A DNA stretch of 64,000 nt from Vibrio litoralis DSM 17657 (GTDB lineage Bacteria; Pseudomonadota; Gammaproteobacteria; Enterobacterales; Vibrionaceae), in contig NZ_AUFZ01000022.1 in assembly GCF_000426765.1 (NCBI RefSeq), positions 1-64,000 on the forward strand, given 5' to 3'. The notes beneath the pieces were generated by a model. That model searched no databases. It was not told the DNA's origin and saw only the letters and a list, made by a program, of their open reading frames with translations. This document shows, piece after piece, positions 46,086-55,194 of this stretch; positions within the stretch are counted from its first letter, which is position 1, and each line of letters opens with the position of its first letter. A program made the translations under genes and the position numbers.

Positions 46086-47279
46086 TTAGATGATCTCCAT
46101 TTCTTTGCCGACTTTGATAAATGCATCAATTGCACGGTCAAGTTGTTCACGGCTATGTGCAGCAGACATTTGAGTACGAATACGTGCTTGGCCTTTTGGT
46201 ACCACGGGGAATGAGAAACCGACAACGTAAATACCTTTTTCAAGTGCACGTTCTGCAAATTCAGCTGCCACTTTTGCATCACCTAACATAATAGGGATGA
46301 TCGCGTGATCAGCACCGGCCATAGTAAAGCCCGCTTCTGTCATGCGAGTACGGAAGTGATCGGCATTTTCCCAAAGCTTAGCACGCAGATCGTTACTTTC
46401 AGCCAGTAGATCAATCACACGAATAGAAGCCGAAACAATTGCAGGTGCAACCGAGTTTGAGAACAAGTAAGGACGAGAACGTTGACGTAACCAGTCAATC
46501 ACTTCTTTTTTACCTGAAGTGTAACCACCTGAAGCGCCACCCATTGCTTTGCCTAATGTGCCCGTGATCAAATCAATACGGCCCATTACATTATTGTATT
46601 CGTGAGTACCACGACCATTTTCACCCATAAAGCCAACCGCGTGAGAATCATCCACCATTACTAAGGCGTTGTATTTATCGGCTAAATCACAGATAGCGGT
46701 TAAGTTTGCAACCACACCATCCATTGAGAATACACCGTCTGTCACAATCAGTTTATGACGTGCGCCAGCTTCATCTGCGGCGATCAATTGTTGCTCTAAT
46801 TCAGCCATATTATTGTTGGCATAGCGGAAGCGTTTTGCTTTACACAAACGAACACCATCAATGATAGATGCGTGGTTTAGGGCATCAGAAATAATCGCAT
46901 CTTCCGCGCCAAGAATAGTTTCGAATAAACCTGTATTTGCATCAAAGCAAGACGTGTAAAGAATGGTATCTTCCATGCCTAAGAAATCAGACAATTTACG
47001 CTCAAGCTCTTTATGCGAATCTTGTGTACCACAAATAAAACGTACAGAAGCCATACCAAAACCGTGCTCATCCATGCCTTGCTTCGCCGCTTCAATCAGC
47101 TCTGGATGATTTGCTAAACCTAAGTAGTTATTTGCACAGAAGTTCAATACTTCCTCGCCGGTTGAAATAGAAACCGCAGCGGCTTGCGCAGAAGTAATAA
47201 TACGCTCAGATTTATACAAACCTTCAGACTTAACATCTTCAATTTGTTGGTTTATCTGGCTGTAGAATGCAGAAGACAT
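46086..47279 (-). CDS. kbl: 2-amino-3-ketobutyrate CoA ligase (glycine C-acetyltransferase) Kbl
   Basis: A PLP enzyme that cleaves 2-amino-3-ketobutyrate with CoA into glycine and acetyl-CoA. The 397 residues contain '[20 protein letters not shown]' near residue 46, '[20 protein letters not shown]' near 210, and the PLP lysine in '[20 protein letters not shown]' near 244. Length equals E. coli Kbl. It is the first gene of kbl-tdh and is divergent from a LysR regulator. Confidence 0.96.
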   Translation of the reverse strand: MSSAFYSQINQQIEDVKSEGLYKSERIITSAQAAAVSISTGEEVLNFCANNYLGLANHPELIEAAKQGMDEHGFGMASVRFICGTQDSHKELERKLSDFLGMEDTILYTSCFDANTGLFETILGAEDAIISDALNHASIIDGVRLCKAKRFRYANNNMAELEQQLIAADEAGARHKLIVTDGVFSMDGVVANLTAICDLADKYNALVMVDDSHAVGFMGENGRGTHEYNNVMGRIDLITGTLGKAMGGASGGYTSGKKEVIDWLRQRSRPYLFSNSVAPAIVSASIRVIDLLAESNDLRAKLWENADHFRTRMTEAGFTMAGADHAIIPIMLGDAKVAAEFAERALEKGIYVVGFSFPVVPKGQARIRTQMSAAHSREQLDRAIDAFIKVGKEMEII

Positions 47280-47381
47280 GAAATTTCCTTTTTATATTTG
47301 TGATTTTTTCAATTAAAAACCTAACATCTATTCTAGTTTATGCCATAAAAGACTATTATCCCCCTGAATGGAAAAACATTA

Positions 47382-47396
47382 GTGAACTGAATTCAC
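47382..47396. promoter_or_regulatory. Possible LysR-type operator between kbl and the LysR gene
   Basis: GTGAA-ctgaa-TTCAC is a short palindrome that contains T-N11-A, the usual core of LysR-type binding sites. It lies 29 bp before the LysR start and within 105 bp of the kbl start. This is pattern matching only. Confidence 0.35.
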
Positions 47397-47424
47397 AAAT
47401 AGACTACTACTTGGAGATAATGGC

Positions 47425-48336
47425 ATGCTTAACTCTCGATTGATTGCTCTTTTGCCCGATTTAGCTAGCTTCATACTCGTGGTCAATAAAGGAAGTTTTA
47501 CCGCGGCAGCAAAAGAATTAGGTGTCACCCCTTCTGCGTTAAGTAAGCTCATCACGCGGTTAGAAGCCTCGCTTTCCGTTAAACTATTTGACCGAACCAC
47601 TCGCACTCTGCAAATTACCCAGTCAGGCCAAAAGATTTACCAACAATCGGTTGCCATGGTGAATGCTGCCCAGCAAGCGGTCGATATTTCTAATGCAGAA
47701 CATGAAGCACCGGTCGGTACCATTACTATCGCAGCTCCTAAAGCCTTTTTAAGTATCGTGTTGCAACCGATTGTGACGCCCTTTCTACAACGCTATCCTG
47801 ATATCGAACTCAAGCTTAAAGTATCTGATGGGGATATCGATATGCTAGAGCAAGGTATCGACATCATGTTTCGATTAACCGATAAGCCGTATGAGAATCT
47901 AATCTCACGAGAACTCGGTAAAGTGAATTTATCATTATGTGCCAGCCCCGATTATCTGGCTTTAAAAGGCATTCCCACTCACCCAACCGAACTTAAGTTT
48001 CATGACTGTCTGTACCTAGGCGAAACTCGCACCGATCATATTTGGGATTTTGTAAAAGGCAATGAAACACATACGATCCCAGTGTCAGGCCGTTATGCCG
48101 TGAACCACTCACAAATGCGTTTAAATGGGGTAAAAGATGGGCTTGGTATTGGTATCTTCCCTGATTTTGTTATCCGAGAAGCATTAAGTAATGGAGAAGT
48201 CATCCAAGTGTTAGATGATTGGACAATCAAAGGAAATTATCACGGGGTAATTGCGATGCAATACGCGTCAAGCAAATACATGCCGACGCGTTTGAAAGTG
48301 TTTATTGATTATGCAGTAAAACATTTACCTATTTAA
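47425..48336 (+). CDS. LysR-family transcriptional regulator
   Basis: A 303-residue regulator with an N-terminal winged helix ('LASFILVVNKGSFTAAAKEL', then 'GVTPSALSKLITRLEASLSV' and 'KLFDRTTRTLQITQSG') and a C-terminal effector domain of the CrgA/DsdC-like substrate-binding fold. GGAG precedes the ATG. It is divergent from kbl-tdh with 145 bp between, so regulation of threonine catabolism is possible, but LysR proteins of this subgroup often control other targets. The effector is unknown. Confidence 0.88.
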   Translation: MLNSRLIALLPDLASFILVVNKGSFTAAAKELGVTPSALSKLITRLEASLSVKLFDRTTRTLQITQSGQKIYQQSVAMVNAAQQAVDISNAEHEAPVGTITIAAPKAFLSIVLQPIVTPFLQRYPDIELKLKVSDGDIDMLEQGIDIMFRLTDKPYENLISRELGKVNLSLCASPDYLALKGIPTHPTELKFHDCLYLGETRTDHIWDFVKGNETHTIPVSGRYAVNHSQMRLNGVKDGLGIGIFPDFVIREALSNGEVIQVLDDWTIKGNYHGVIAMQYASSKYMPTRLKVFIDYAVKHLPI

Positions 48337-48375
48337 TTGGCCATCTTAATGAACTATCGAGATGAAACCCTAGGG

Positions 48376-49119
48376 CTACAACCCCTCAAATTCAACAATC
48401 GCTTGGCGGCCGCGTTTGGCTAGGAATTCTAAAAACTGTTTCGGTGTGTGCGTGATCACCTGCTCTGCTGGCATTTCAATACGGTCAAGTAATTCACTGG
48501 CCTTTTCAAATTTACCGAGATCATGAGCAAAGTGAGCATCGGTGCCTGTCGTGATATAACCACCCGCTTCTTTTACTGCCAAGGCGATCGCTTCACAACG
48601 CAGTTCACTGCCCGCACGGCTGCCGCCTTTTAATGAGGAGTTATTCAACTCAATCGCCACATTGTATTGTTTAGCACATTCAGCTACCGCTTTAAAATCG
48701 AAATCGTATCTCGGGTTTCCTAAATGACCAAGCGCATCAATACGGCCACTTTCAATCACATTGATTAACGTTGTGGTATGGACTTTTTTAGTAGCAGACG
48801 CAAATACCGGCTCATGAAAACTCGCAATCACCCAATCTAAATGTTCATCGGTACTAGGATGAATATCGACCTCACCAGCTTCATTGATGATGTTGCTTTC
48901 CATGCCGCGCAGAATAGCGACATCATTTAAAAATCGAGGAAGAATACGTTGGTTATTGAAAAACCAATAGTGTGGCGCACCAGGCATAGTTGAAGCATGA
49001 TCCGTTGTGCAGAACATTTTCATACCATGGTGATGAGCGCACTCTGCATTCTCGATTAACGTACTATAAGCGTGGCCACTTGCATAAGTGTGAGTGTGAG
49101 TATCAACCTGTATCTGCAT
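48376..49119 (-). CDS. PHP-domain phosphatase (YcdX-like)
   Basis: A 247-residue trinuclear-zinc phosphatase. The PHP motifs are visible: '[19 protein letters not shown]' at residue 6, '[18 protein letters not shown]' near 37, 'ASFHEPVF' near 98, '[16 protein letters not shown]' near 127 and '[17 protein letters not shown]' near 191. All histidines and acids expected for the metal cluster are present. E. coli YcdX is linked to swarming; the physiological substrate is not known. It converges with the LysR gene. Confidence 0.9.
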   Translation of the reverse strand: MQIQVDTHTHTYASGHAYSTLIENAECAHHHGMKMFCTTDHASTMPGAPHYWFFNNQRILPRFLNDVAILRGMESNIINEAGEVDIHPSTDEHLDWVIASFHEPVFASATKKVHTTTLINVIESGRIDALGHLGNPRYDFDFKAVAECAKQYNVAIELNNSSLKGGSRAGSELRCEAIALAVKEAGGYITTGTDAHFAHDLGKFEKASELLDRIEMPAEQVITHTPKQFLEFLAKRGRQAIVEFEGL

Positions 49120-49142
49120 CGTATTTCTCCTTCAGCTGGATA

Positions 49143-49182
49143 TATACCCAAGTAACTTCAAGATGCAAGTCACTTGGGTATA
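49143..49182. mobile_element. Minimal 40-bp copy of the TATACCCAAGT inverted-repeat element
   Basis: The left terminal repeat 'tacccaagtaacttcaagat' is joined almost directly to the right terminal repeat 'gcaagtcacttgggtata', leaving no interior. It lies just upstream of the PHP phosphatase start and may form a hairpin in its leader or hold its promoter. Confidence 0.75.
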
Positions 49183-49393
49183 TACCATACCATTTTCATA
49201 TTGCGGCTGTATTAAAAATCGGCTTAGCCTTCTAAAGGGTTTCTATAGAAACAAAGCTCTCTATTATTTTTAGTAAGTTTAGTGTCAATTTTGCCATGTA
49301 AATTCAAATAATTAATACAAAACGGCGTAAACAGGTGTAATTTATAAGGATAAAGATTAATTTCTAGCCATACAAATCGAAAAGGATATTCTT

Positions 49394-50515
49394 ATGTTTA
49401 AGCTCAAACCAGCATCTCTGGTTGCTATCGCCATCTTTGGTTTTTCACAGCTTGCCTTTGTACCAACCGTCTTAGCAAAAGAGAATCCAAGCCAACAAAC
49501 ATCACCGATTCAAGCCAGTCGCTATCAACAAGATGCCGAGCTTATTAAGCATACATTTGAGAGCCAACTTTACACTTTGAATGCCAGTACGGCCGGACAT
49601 TACGGACTGCGAATGTTCCGTCAAACGTTAGATCCTAAATACTCCGCGGCAGTTTGGTCAGATATGGCAAGAGTCACCAGTACGCTCAACGAAATTGCCG
49701 CTGAAATACACACACCGAAACAAGCTAAAGCTTACGGGCAGAAAAAATTACAGTACTACAAAACAAAGGGGACGGTTCGCACCCAAATGCGCTACAAGGT
49801 GACCAAAGATAAGCCTGAGTATCTCTTCCTAGGCATTGATCTTCTTGGCGCTATGGCTCGCGCAGATGAATATGGTTTAAAGCATAAAAACGATAAACAT
49901 TTGCATAACTTAATCCGTCAATTCGATTTTAAACCCTATGCAACCGATCCTGAAATGATCAAAGCATGGGCAGCTCAATTAGCGAATCAAGTATATTGGT
50001 TGCGTCAGTTAGATGAGCAAGATGTGGTTGATGACTTTATTCTCGCTTTCCAAAATACCTACCCAGATAGCCAAGATAAACAACTTACCGACCAACAATA
50101 TACGAATAAAATTTACGGTTTAACCCACATTATTTTTGCCGCTTCGGAATACTATCAGCAGCCTATCGACAGCAAAGAATTCGCATGGATTTATGATTAC
50201 TTCGATAAAAACATTGAACAGATATTAACTCGAACTAAAGAGGATGTCGTGGCAGAAGTCGGTATCAGTTATCTGCTCGCTGGGAAATTAGATTCACCAA
50301 CTCTTGCCGATACACAAGCCACTATTGCTCATGCGATTAATATGAAAAAAGGAATGATTCCATCAACCGATGGTGATTTTGAATTAAGAAAAGGTGAGCA
50401 CAGAAACGTATTGGCGATTATGCTGCTTAACTGGCAAGGAACCAATGCTGCTCCAACCATTTCAAATCAGCCAAAGGTATTTAGCGATTTACCCTATGGC
50501 TTAGTTAAGAAGTAA
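49394..50515 (+). CDS. Exported protein, probably DUF3541 family
   Basis: A 373-residue periplasmic or outer-surface protein with a signal peptide ending near 'TVLAKE' (residue 28). The mature part is helical and rich in Tyr, Gln and Lys ('HYGLRMFRQTLDPKYSAAVW', 'MARADEYGLKHKNDKHLHNL', 'MIKAWAAQLANQVYWLRQLD'). The layout matches a Vibrio-typical family I know as DUF3541; function is unknown. AAAGGA precedes the ATG. It stands alone with about 200 bp of promoter region before it. Confidence 0.7.
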   Translation: MFKLKPASLVAIAIFGFSQLAFVPTVLAKENPSQQTSPIQASRYQQDAELIKHTFESQLYTLNASTAGHYGLRMFRQTLDPKYSAAVWSDMARVTSTLNEIAAEIHTPKQAKAYGQKKLQYYKTKGTVRTQMRYKVTKDKPEYLFLGIDLLGAMARADEYGLKHKNDKHLHNLIRQFDFKPYATDPEMIKAWAAQLANQVYWLRQLDEQDVVDDFILAFQNTYPDSQDKQLTDQQYTNKIYGLTHIIFAASEYYQQPIDSKEFAWIYDYFDKNIEQILTRTKEDVVAEVGISYLLAGKLDSPTLADTQATIAHAINMKKGMIPSTDGDFELRKGEHRNVLAIMLLNWQGTNAAPTISNQPKVFSDLPYGLVKK

Positions 50516-50530
50516 TTCTAATATCATTTC

Positions 50531-50587
50531 AGCACCTCTTTACTTGCTTCCTTACACGAGTATAAACTCAAGTAAAGAGGGGGTGCT
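50531..50587. repeat. Long inverted repeat between convergent genes
   Basis: The arms agcacctctttacttg and caagtaaagaggGGGTGCT pair over about 16 bases with a two-base bulge. No T-run follows on either strand, so it may be a bidirectional terminator of a weak type or simply a stable hairpin at the 3' ends. It reaches the azlD stop codon. Confidence 0.5.
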
Positions 50588-50900
50588 ATACAACCCAGGC
50601 ATTGAGAACAAAGAAGCAAAGCATACTTAAAACCGTCGTCGCAATAACATTCTTTGTTTTCCAAGCAATAAACGCCGCGAGAATAGCCGCTATCAAGTAT
50701 GGATTATGATAAGAAACCGATAAACGATCATCGTGGATAAACACAATCGGTGCCCAAATAGCGGTTAACACTGCCGGGCTAGAGTAGCTAAGCAAACGCT
50801 GCGCATTGCCATTTAATTTCAGTGGTAGCTTGGGGGAAAGAAACAAATAACGGCTTAAAAACACCACCGCTGTCATCGCCAAAATTGAAAGTAGAATCAT
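50586..50900 (-). CDS. azlD: Branched-chain amino-acid exporter subunit AzlD
   Basis: The small membrane subunit of an AzlCD exporter; 104 residues, four hydrophobic segments, with the family pattern 'AVVFLSRYLFLSPKLPLKLN' near residue 11 and 'LLSYSSPAVLTAIWAPIVF'. It works with AzlC in the inner membrane to export branched-chain amino acids or analogues. Its ATG overlaps the azlC stop (ATGA). Confidence 0.88.
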   Translation of the reverse strand: MILLSILAMTAVVFLSRYLFLSPKLPLKLNGNAQRLLSYSSPAVLTAIWAPIVFIHDDRLSVSYHNPYLIAAILAAFIAWKTKNVIATTVLSMLCFFVLNAWVV

Positions 50901-51634
50901 GCTTCTCCCTCACTATTTTGATGAGAAACGGCTTTATCTTTAGCATTACCTTCGACCAAGTAACCTGCCACCATCGCGAGCAAACTGGCAATAATAAGGC
51001 TACCTTCGATTTTCCAATAACTCAGTAAAACAGATGCTACCAAGGCTACGATTACCGATGTTAAAACAGACCAAGTTTTAATCGTCGGAATGACAATCGC
51101 AATAAACGTTGCGGCGACGGCAAACTCAAGTCCCCACTGATCTAAATTCGGAATTTGTTTTCCTGCGACAATCCCGATAAAACTAGCAATATTCCAAACT
51201 AGGTAGAAGCTAAAGCCTGCACCTAATGCGTACCAACGACTAAACGCTTTTTGAGTTTGATGGCCACAAACCGCAAACAATTCATCGGTAAGTAAAAAGC
51301 CTAACCCTAGACGCCATTTAAGCGGCAAAGAGCTCAGCTTTTCACGCATCGACATACTGTAAAGAAAGTGACGAGAAGTAATAAACAAAGTCGTCAGCAA
51401 CATAGTCCACAAGCCTACTTGAGCATCAAACATACCCGTTGCCACGAGTTGCGCGGCCCCAGCAAATAAAATCGCCGATAACGCTTGCGCTTCAAGTGGG
51501 GTTAAACCGATATCAATCGCATACGATCCTGCCAATAACCCCCAAGGAATTACAGCTAAACTTAAAGGAGAAATAGCTAAAGTCCCCCGCCATATTTGCG
51601 ATAAACGGGAGACATTTGAAGAAACGTTATTCAT
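50897..51634 (-). CDS. azlC: Branched-chain amino-acid exporter subunit AzlC
   Basis: The large membrane subunit, 245 residues. The conserved elements are 'AISPLSLAVIPWGLLAGSYA' near residue 20, 'EAQALSAILFAGAAQLVATG' near 48, and 'SRHFLYSMSMREKL' near 86. It has about seven hydrophobic segments. It is followed by azlD with a four-base overlap and lies 5 bp after the TPR protein gene, so all three may share a transcript. Confidence 0.9.
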   Translation of the reverse strand: MNNVSSNVSRLSQIWRGTLAISPLSLAVIPWGLLAGSYAIDIGLTPLEAQALSAILFAGAAQLVATGMFDAQVGLWTMLLTTLFITSRHFLYSMSMREKLSSLPLKWRLGLGFLLTDELFAVCGHQTQKAFSRWYALGAGFSFYLVWNIASFIGIVAGKQIPNLDQWGLEFAVAATFIAIVIPTIKTWSVLTSVIVALVASVLLSYWKIEGSLIIASLLAMVAGYLVEGNAKDKAVSHQNSEGEA

Positions 51635-51639
51635 AAATA

Positions 51640-52488
51640 TTAAGAGTGCTCATTGCTATCAATTAGGGTTTCGAAACGAGGATTACCTCTTAACATTTCA
51701 AAATCTGGCTCATCAGAGGCAAGTTCTCGAAGTGAAGCACTCGATTCAATCGCTAAAACAAGATCATTAATCGCTTGCTCTTCCGCACCGAGTCGAGAGT
51801 AGGCACAAGCACGTTGGTATAGAGCGTGCCCATTATTATCATCAACTTCAAGTACTCGATTACAAATACTCAACGCCCAATGGTATTCATTGATTTCCAT
51901 TGCTGAATCGGCTTTATGGGTTAACGCTTCGAGATCACCAGGGCGAATTTTTAAAATTTCATCATAAGTTTCAATTTTTTGCTCTGGAGTCTGAGCACTC
52001 TGCGCACGAAGCCACAAGTTATGAACTTCATTAATAATTTCAATTTCGCGGTTGTTCTCTGTAATGATCCGCGTCTTACGCTTTAAGTCACGCTCTAAGG
52101 CACTAAACTTTTTCTCATAAGACATGGTGATTTCATTAAGACGCTTATCAGCCATTTCTTTGGTGTTGTGCTTAATCTCTTTCAAAGACTGCCAACCGAC
52201 TAGTGCAACCAAAGAAGCGACACCAGCGATAATGTAGAAAAAGTAAGTTACGGTAATATTGGAATAGTTGAGCGATTTATCTGCGACAGCCAATTCTCGG
52301 TCGGTAATTTGCACCGTCAAGCGACGCTCTAGATCTTGCTGCTCGGTCCGCAGTAATTTTAACTCATCGAGGATATAGCGTTCCATCAAAGGACGATCGA
52401 GCATCTCCGTCTCTGAGTATTTTTGCGGTTCATCTGCTAGCGTCTGAAATGACAATAACGATACCAGTACAATCCATAACCACTTCAT
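51640..52488 (-). CDS. TPR-containing membrane protein, function unknown
   Basis: A 282-residue protein. It begins with a signal peptide ('LWIVLVSLLSFQTLADE', cleavage near residue 19), then a charged helix, one membrane segment near residues 80-100 ('VTYFFYIIAGVASLVALVGW'), a coiled coil near 105-155 and about two tetratricopeptide repeats near 165-260 ('YDEILKIRPGDLEALTHKAD', 'CNRVLEVDDNNGHALYQRAC'). This suggests a periplasm-start, cytoplasm-end scaffold. I do not know its partner; it is upstream of azlCD by 5 bp, which may be chance operon membership. Confidence 0.75.
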   Translation of the reverse strand: MKWLWIVLVSLLSFQTLADEPQKYSETEMLDRPLMERYILDELKLLRTEQQDLERRLTVQITDRELAVADKSLNYSNITVTYFFYIIAGVASLVALVGWQSLKEIKHNTKEMADKRLNEITMSYEKKFSALERDLKRKTRIITENNREIEIINEVHNLWLRAQSAQTPEQKIETYDEILKIRPGDLEALTHKADSAMEINEYHWALSICNRVLEVDDNNGHALYQRACAYSRLGAEEQAINDLVLAIESSASLRELASDEPDFEMLRGNPRFETLIDSNEHS

Positions 52489-52592
52489 AATTTCGTCCTA
52501 TTATATTATCGTTTTCTTCCGCCAAACTTTAACATAATTACAACCAAATTATAGCTTTACCCCACACATAAATAAGGGGTAGAGACAAGATT

Positions 52593-53126
52593 CTAGTTAT
52601 GAGTACTTTCTAAACACTGGTCAACTATCAACTGTAGGAGAAAGGTTTCTCGTTCAATCGACATGCCTTTTTTATCACTTAATTCAATGGTTTTTAAGTT
52701 GTGCTCTATCGCTTGTTGAATATTAATCCACACGGGCTTCATACCATTATTGATTTCATGCGATTCAAAACTGGTTTCACCTAACGTTTCATCAACTTCG
52801 CAGGTATAACAATAAGACAGCATGTGCATCACATTGGCATCATCTTTGTACCATGGACGAAACTCTTCATAGCAACCGAACGCTTCAATATTACGAATAT
52901 TCTGCGCACCCGTTTCTTCTTGTAGTTCGCGGATCATGCCCTCTACTTTGTCTTCACCAGAGTCTAATCCCCCACCAGGCAAGCTGTAGTCGTGGTAGCG
53001 CTCGGTATAAAGTAGCAGAATATTCTCACCTTTCATGGCAATCGCACGTGTTGCTAAGCGTTGAATAATCGATTTAGATTCTAACTTTTGCACATCTGGG
53101 TGCACGGTACTGCGTAGTAATTTCAT
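52593..53126 (-). CDS. NUDIX hydrolase
   Basis: A 177-residue cytosolic NUDIX enzyme. The box is complete: 'GGGLDSGEDKVEGMIRELQE' with ETG follows 'YHDYSLPGG'. The C-terminal part is acidic and carries 'EINNGMKPVWINIQQAI', common in ADP-ribose or nucleoside-diphosphate-sugar type members, but the substrate is open. I place the start at 53126, after AAAGAG; the open frame continues to 53291 only by overlapping the GntR gene in another frame. It follows that regulator gene by 25 bp. Confidence 0.85.
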   Translation of the reverse strand: MKLLRSTVHPDVQKLESKSIIQRLATRAIAMKGENILLLYTERYHDYSLPGGGLDSGEDKVEGMIRELQEETGAQNIRNIEAFGCYEEFRPWYKDDANVMHMLSYCYTCEVDETLGETSFESHEINNGMKPVWINIQQAIEHNLKTIELSDKKGMSIERETFLLQLIVDQCLESTHN

Positions 53127-53151
53127 TAACTCTTTATTCTCTTTAAAACGG

Positions 53152-53859
53152 TTATTCAATATTAAAATCGGCCACAGACTCAATACACATCGCATCATGA
53201 CGCCAAAATTCAAACGCACAATCAAGCAATATTCCATCTTGGTTATAACGCATTTTTTCAACAAGCGTTGCTGGACTACCCGAAGTGGCACGTAAAGCTT
53301 GAGCGGTTTCCCCCATCAAAGAAGAAGCGGTAATGCGATATCGAATTGCTTGGTACTCTTGATGGTAGTGCTGACGATATACATCAATAAGAGAAGCACT
53401 TAAGTCATGCTCAAGAAGATTAGGAAATAAATTTGGATGGACATAAGTCGTCACAAAAGCCACTGGGCGATCATCTAAATAACGCACCCGATCAATACAA
53501 TAAACATTGCTAAAAGGTTTCAGGTTTAGTTGCTTCGAAGCTTTCTTATTAGCCAGCATGGATTTTGCAGTGATCAATTTTGTTTCTGGTTTACGCTGCT
53601 GAGCGAATGCCATTTCAGTAAAACCTAACGCTTGACTAGGATCGTATATCAACGGCTCTGGAGAGATAAACCAACCACGTCGGTCTTCTCTATACACTTT
53701 ACCTTCGGCTTCCAGTAAAGATAATGCCTCTCTTAAAGTCACCCTCGTGGTATCAAAAGATTCAGCCAATTGACGTTCTGATGGTAGTTTTTGCTTGGGC
53801 ATCAGAAGGCCAGATTCTATTTGCTCTACAACGGCATCTTTAATCTTCACATACTGCAT
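53152..53859 (-). CDS. GntR-family regulator with UTRA domain
   Basis: A 235-residue HutC-subfamily regulator. The N-terminal winged helix ('YVKIKDAVVEQIESGLLMPK', 'QKLPSERQLAESFDTTRVTL', 'REALSLLEAEGKVYREDRRG') is followed by a UTRA effector domain from about residue 75 ('VYCIDRVRYLDDRPVAFVTT', 'VEKMRYNQDGILLDCAFEFW'). UTRA domains bind small molecules such as sugar phosphates or phosphonates. It is first in an operon with a NUDIX hydrolase, so the effector may be related to that enzyme's substrate. Confidence 0.88.
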   Translation of the reverse strand: MQYVKIKDAVVEQIESGLLMPKQKLPSERQLAESFDTTRVTLREALSLLEAEGKVYREDRRGWFISPEPLIYDPSQALGFTEMAFAQQRKPETKLITAKSMLANKKASKQLNLKPFSNVYCIDRVRYLDDRPVAFVTTYVHPNLFPNLLEHDLSASLIDVYRQHYHQEYQAIRYRITASSLMGETAQALRATSGSPATLVEKMRYNQDGILLDCAFEFWRHDAMCIESVADFNIE

Positions 53860-53939
53860 CGGCGATTCGGTATCCTAAATGGCATTTCTGTATTGAAACA
53901 AATTCTACCATGTTCTATTTGTTTTGCTGCTGAAAAACT

Positions 53940-53970
53940 AAAACGCCCCATACATAAGCATGAGGCGTTT
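53940..53970 (-). terminator. Intrinsic terminator of the Pmp3-family gene
   Basis: The stem aaacgcc-ccat / atga-ggcgttt encloses an AT loop, with a T-rich tail on the minus strand. It lies 26 bp after the stop. Confidence 0.65.
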
Positions 53971-53995
53971 GAACTACGACAAGAGAATAAGTCTA

Positions 53996-54157
53996 CTACT
54001 TAGTCACAAGCCATAAAGCATGAATCATCGCAGGGAAGAAAAAGAAAAAGCACAATACTACGTTGATCAGTAGATCTTTACCTACACCACATTTTAAAAA
54101 TACGGCTACTGGTGGAAGTAATACCGCTAAAATAATTGCGACTAATTTGTTATCCAT
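53996..54157 (-). CDS. Pmp3/YqaE family small membrane protein
   Basis: A 53-residue proteolipid with two membrane helices: 'LVAIILAVLLPPVAVFLKCG' and 'LLINVVLCFFFFFPAMIHAL'. The PPxAVFLKxG and final 'HALWLV' are hallmarks of the Pmp3 (UPF0057) family, whose members are induced by salt or cold and influence membrane potential. I place the start at 54157, preceded by GGAGAAAA; the eight codons upstream lack a ribosome site. Confidence 0.9.
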   Translation of the reverse strand: MDNKLVAIILAVLLPPVAVFLKCGVGKDLLINVVLCFFFFFPAMIHALWLVTK

Positions 54158-54264
54158 ATATTTTCTCCGAAAAACCAACAAAGCATGATTATCAAATAGT
54201 TAAGTAAACTTATCTAGTAAAATCAACCTTATTGGAGAAATTTTACTATTTACAGACAAACCGT

Positions 54265-54663
54265 TTAAACAATTGACCAACTATGCGTCATCGTGACACC
54301 CGCCCCAAGCATTAAACAAACTGAGCAATATTTCTCTAACGACTCAGAAACGGCTTTTTCCACTAGTTCTTCATCTAATTGTTCGCCGGTTAATTCAAAG
54401 TGAATGTTAATCTCGGTAAATACTTTCGGTGCGGTTTCTCGACGCTCAGTAGTCAGTTTAGCGACACAGGTTTTAATATGTTGCCCGGCACCTTTTAGGC
54501 CATCAACCACATCAACTGAACTGCAACCACCCGCAGCCATCAATACCATTTCCATCGGGCTTGGTGCCGTTTTACCGCCATTGCCATCCATCACAACAGA
54601 GTGACCAGACTGTGATTCACCGATAAACTGAAAACCATCAACCCATTTTACTTGTGCTTGCAT
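54265..54663 (-). CDS. OsmC family protein (YhfA-like)
   Basis: A 132-residue member of the OsmC/Ohr superfamily, closest in pattern to E. coli YhfA ('MQAQVKWVDGFQFIGESQSG', 'APSPMEMVLMAAGGCSSVDV', 'KYCSVCLMLGAGVTMTHSW'). The two redox cysteines of peroxide-reducing members are present in 'GGCSSVD' and 'KYCSVC'. A role in peroxide defence is possible but unproven for YhfA. The start at 54663 has AAGGA at the right distance; an ATG two codons earlier is too close to it. Confidence 0.9.
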   Translation of the reverse strand: MQAQVKWVDGFQFIGESQSGHSVVMDGNGGKTAPSPMEMVLMAAGGCSSVDVVDGLKGAGQHIKTCVAKLTTERRETAPKVFTEINIHFELTGEQLDEELVEKAVSESLEKYCSVCLMLGAGVTMTHSWSIV

Positions 54664-54696
54664 ACTCATTCCTTTTAATCATACCTATAACGGAAT

Positions 54697-55095
54697 TTAA
54701 TATTTCTTCACGATCGTTTGGCCAATCGGTGCTAATGAAATAACCGCTAATTTGATGTGCTGAATACCAAAAGGAATACCGATGATTGTCACGAAACAAG
54801 CTAATGCTGAGGCTAAGTGACCCAGTGCCAGCCAAATGCCAGCAAAGACAAACCACACCACATTACCAAGCATGCCTAAAAACCCGGTCCCCATATCTTC
54901 TTTGAAGGTTAGTTCATTTCGCTTAACGGCCTCTTTACCAAATGGAAAAAAGGTAAACGTGCCGATGATAAAGCACGATTTAGCCCAAGGAATACAAATA
55001 ATCGTCAAAATACAAATCAGGCCAGCTAACCACCAAAACAGCCCCATGAATACGCCACCCAGTAGGAACCATAAAATATTACCAATCGTGCGCAT
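54697..55095 (-). CDS. YccF family membrane protein
   Basis: A 132-residue inner-membrane protein with duplicated YccF domains. Each half has 'GNILWFLLGGVFMGLFWWLA' or 'GNVVWFVFAGIWLALGHLAS' followed by 'CILTIICIPWAKSCF' or 'CFVTIIGIPFGIQHIKLAVI'. Function is unknown. It lies 33 bp before the OsmC-like gene on the same strand and may be co-transcribed with it. Confidence 0.9.
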   Translation of the reverse strand: MRTIGNILWFLLGGVFMGLFWWLAGLICILTIICIPWAKSCFIIGTFTFFPFGKEAVKRNELTFKEDMGTGFLGMLGNVVWFVFAGIWLALGHLASALACFVTIIGIPFGIQHIKLAVISLAPIGQTIVKKY

Positions 55096-55118
55096 TTAAA
55101 CCTCGTTATTTATAAAGT

Positions 55119-55143
55119 AAAGCGAGCACCATAGGCTCGCTTT
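55119..55143 (-). terminator. Probable terminator after ktrB
   Basis: A nine-base arm (aaagcgagc with gctcgcttt) and a 7-base loop lie about 50 bp after the ktrB stop. The T-tract on the minus strand is interrupted, so its strength is uncertain. Confidence 0.55.
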
Positions 55144-55194
55144 AAAACTTAACTTATTCTCATTATATATACAAATATCAAAATATTACATTAA

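Noticed and set aside
47425..48336. Naming the LysR protein as a threonine-pathway regulator
   Set aside because: Adjacency to kbl-tdh alone is not enough; the family is large and the effector domain gives no clue.
53127..53291. Longer NUDIX protein starting at 53291
   Set aside because: The extra 55 codons lie over the end of the GntR gene in another frame and look like shadow coding; the ATG at 53126 has a ribosome site.
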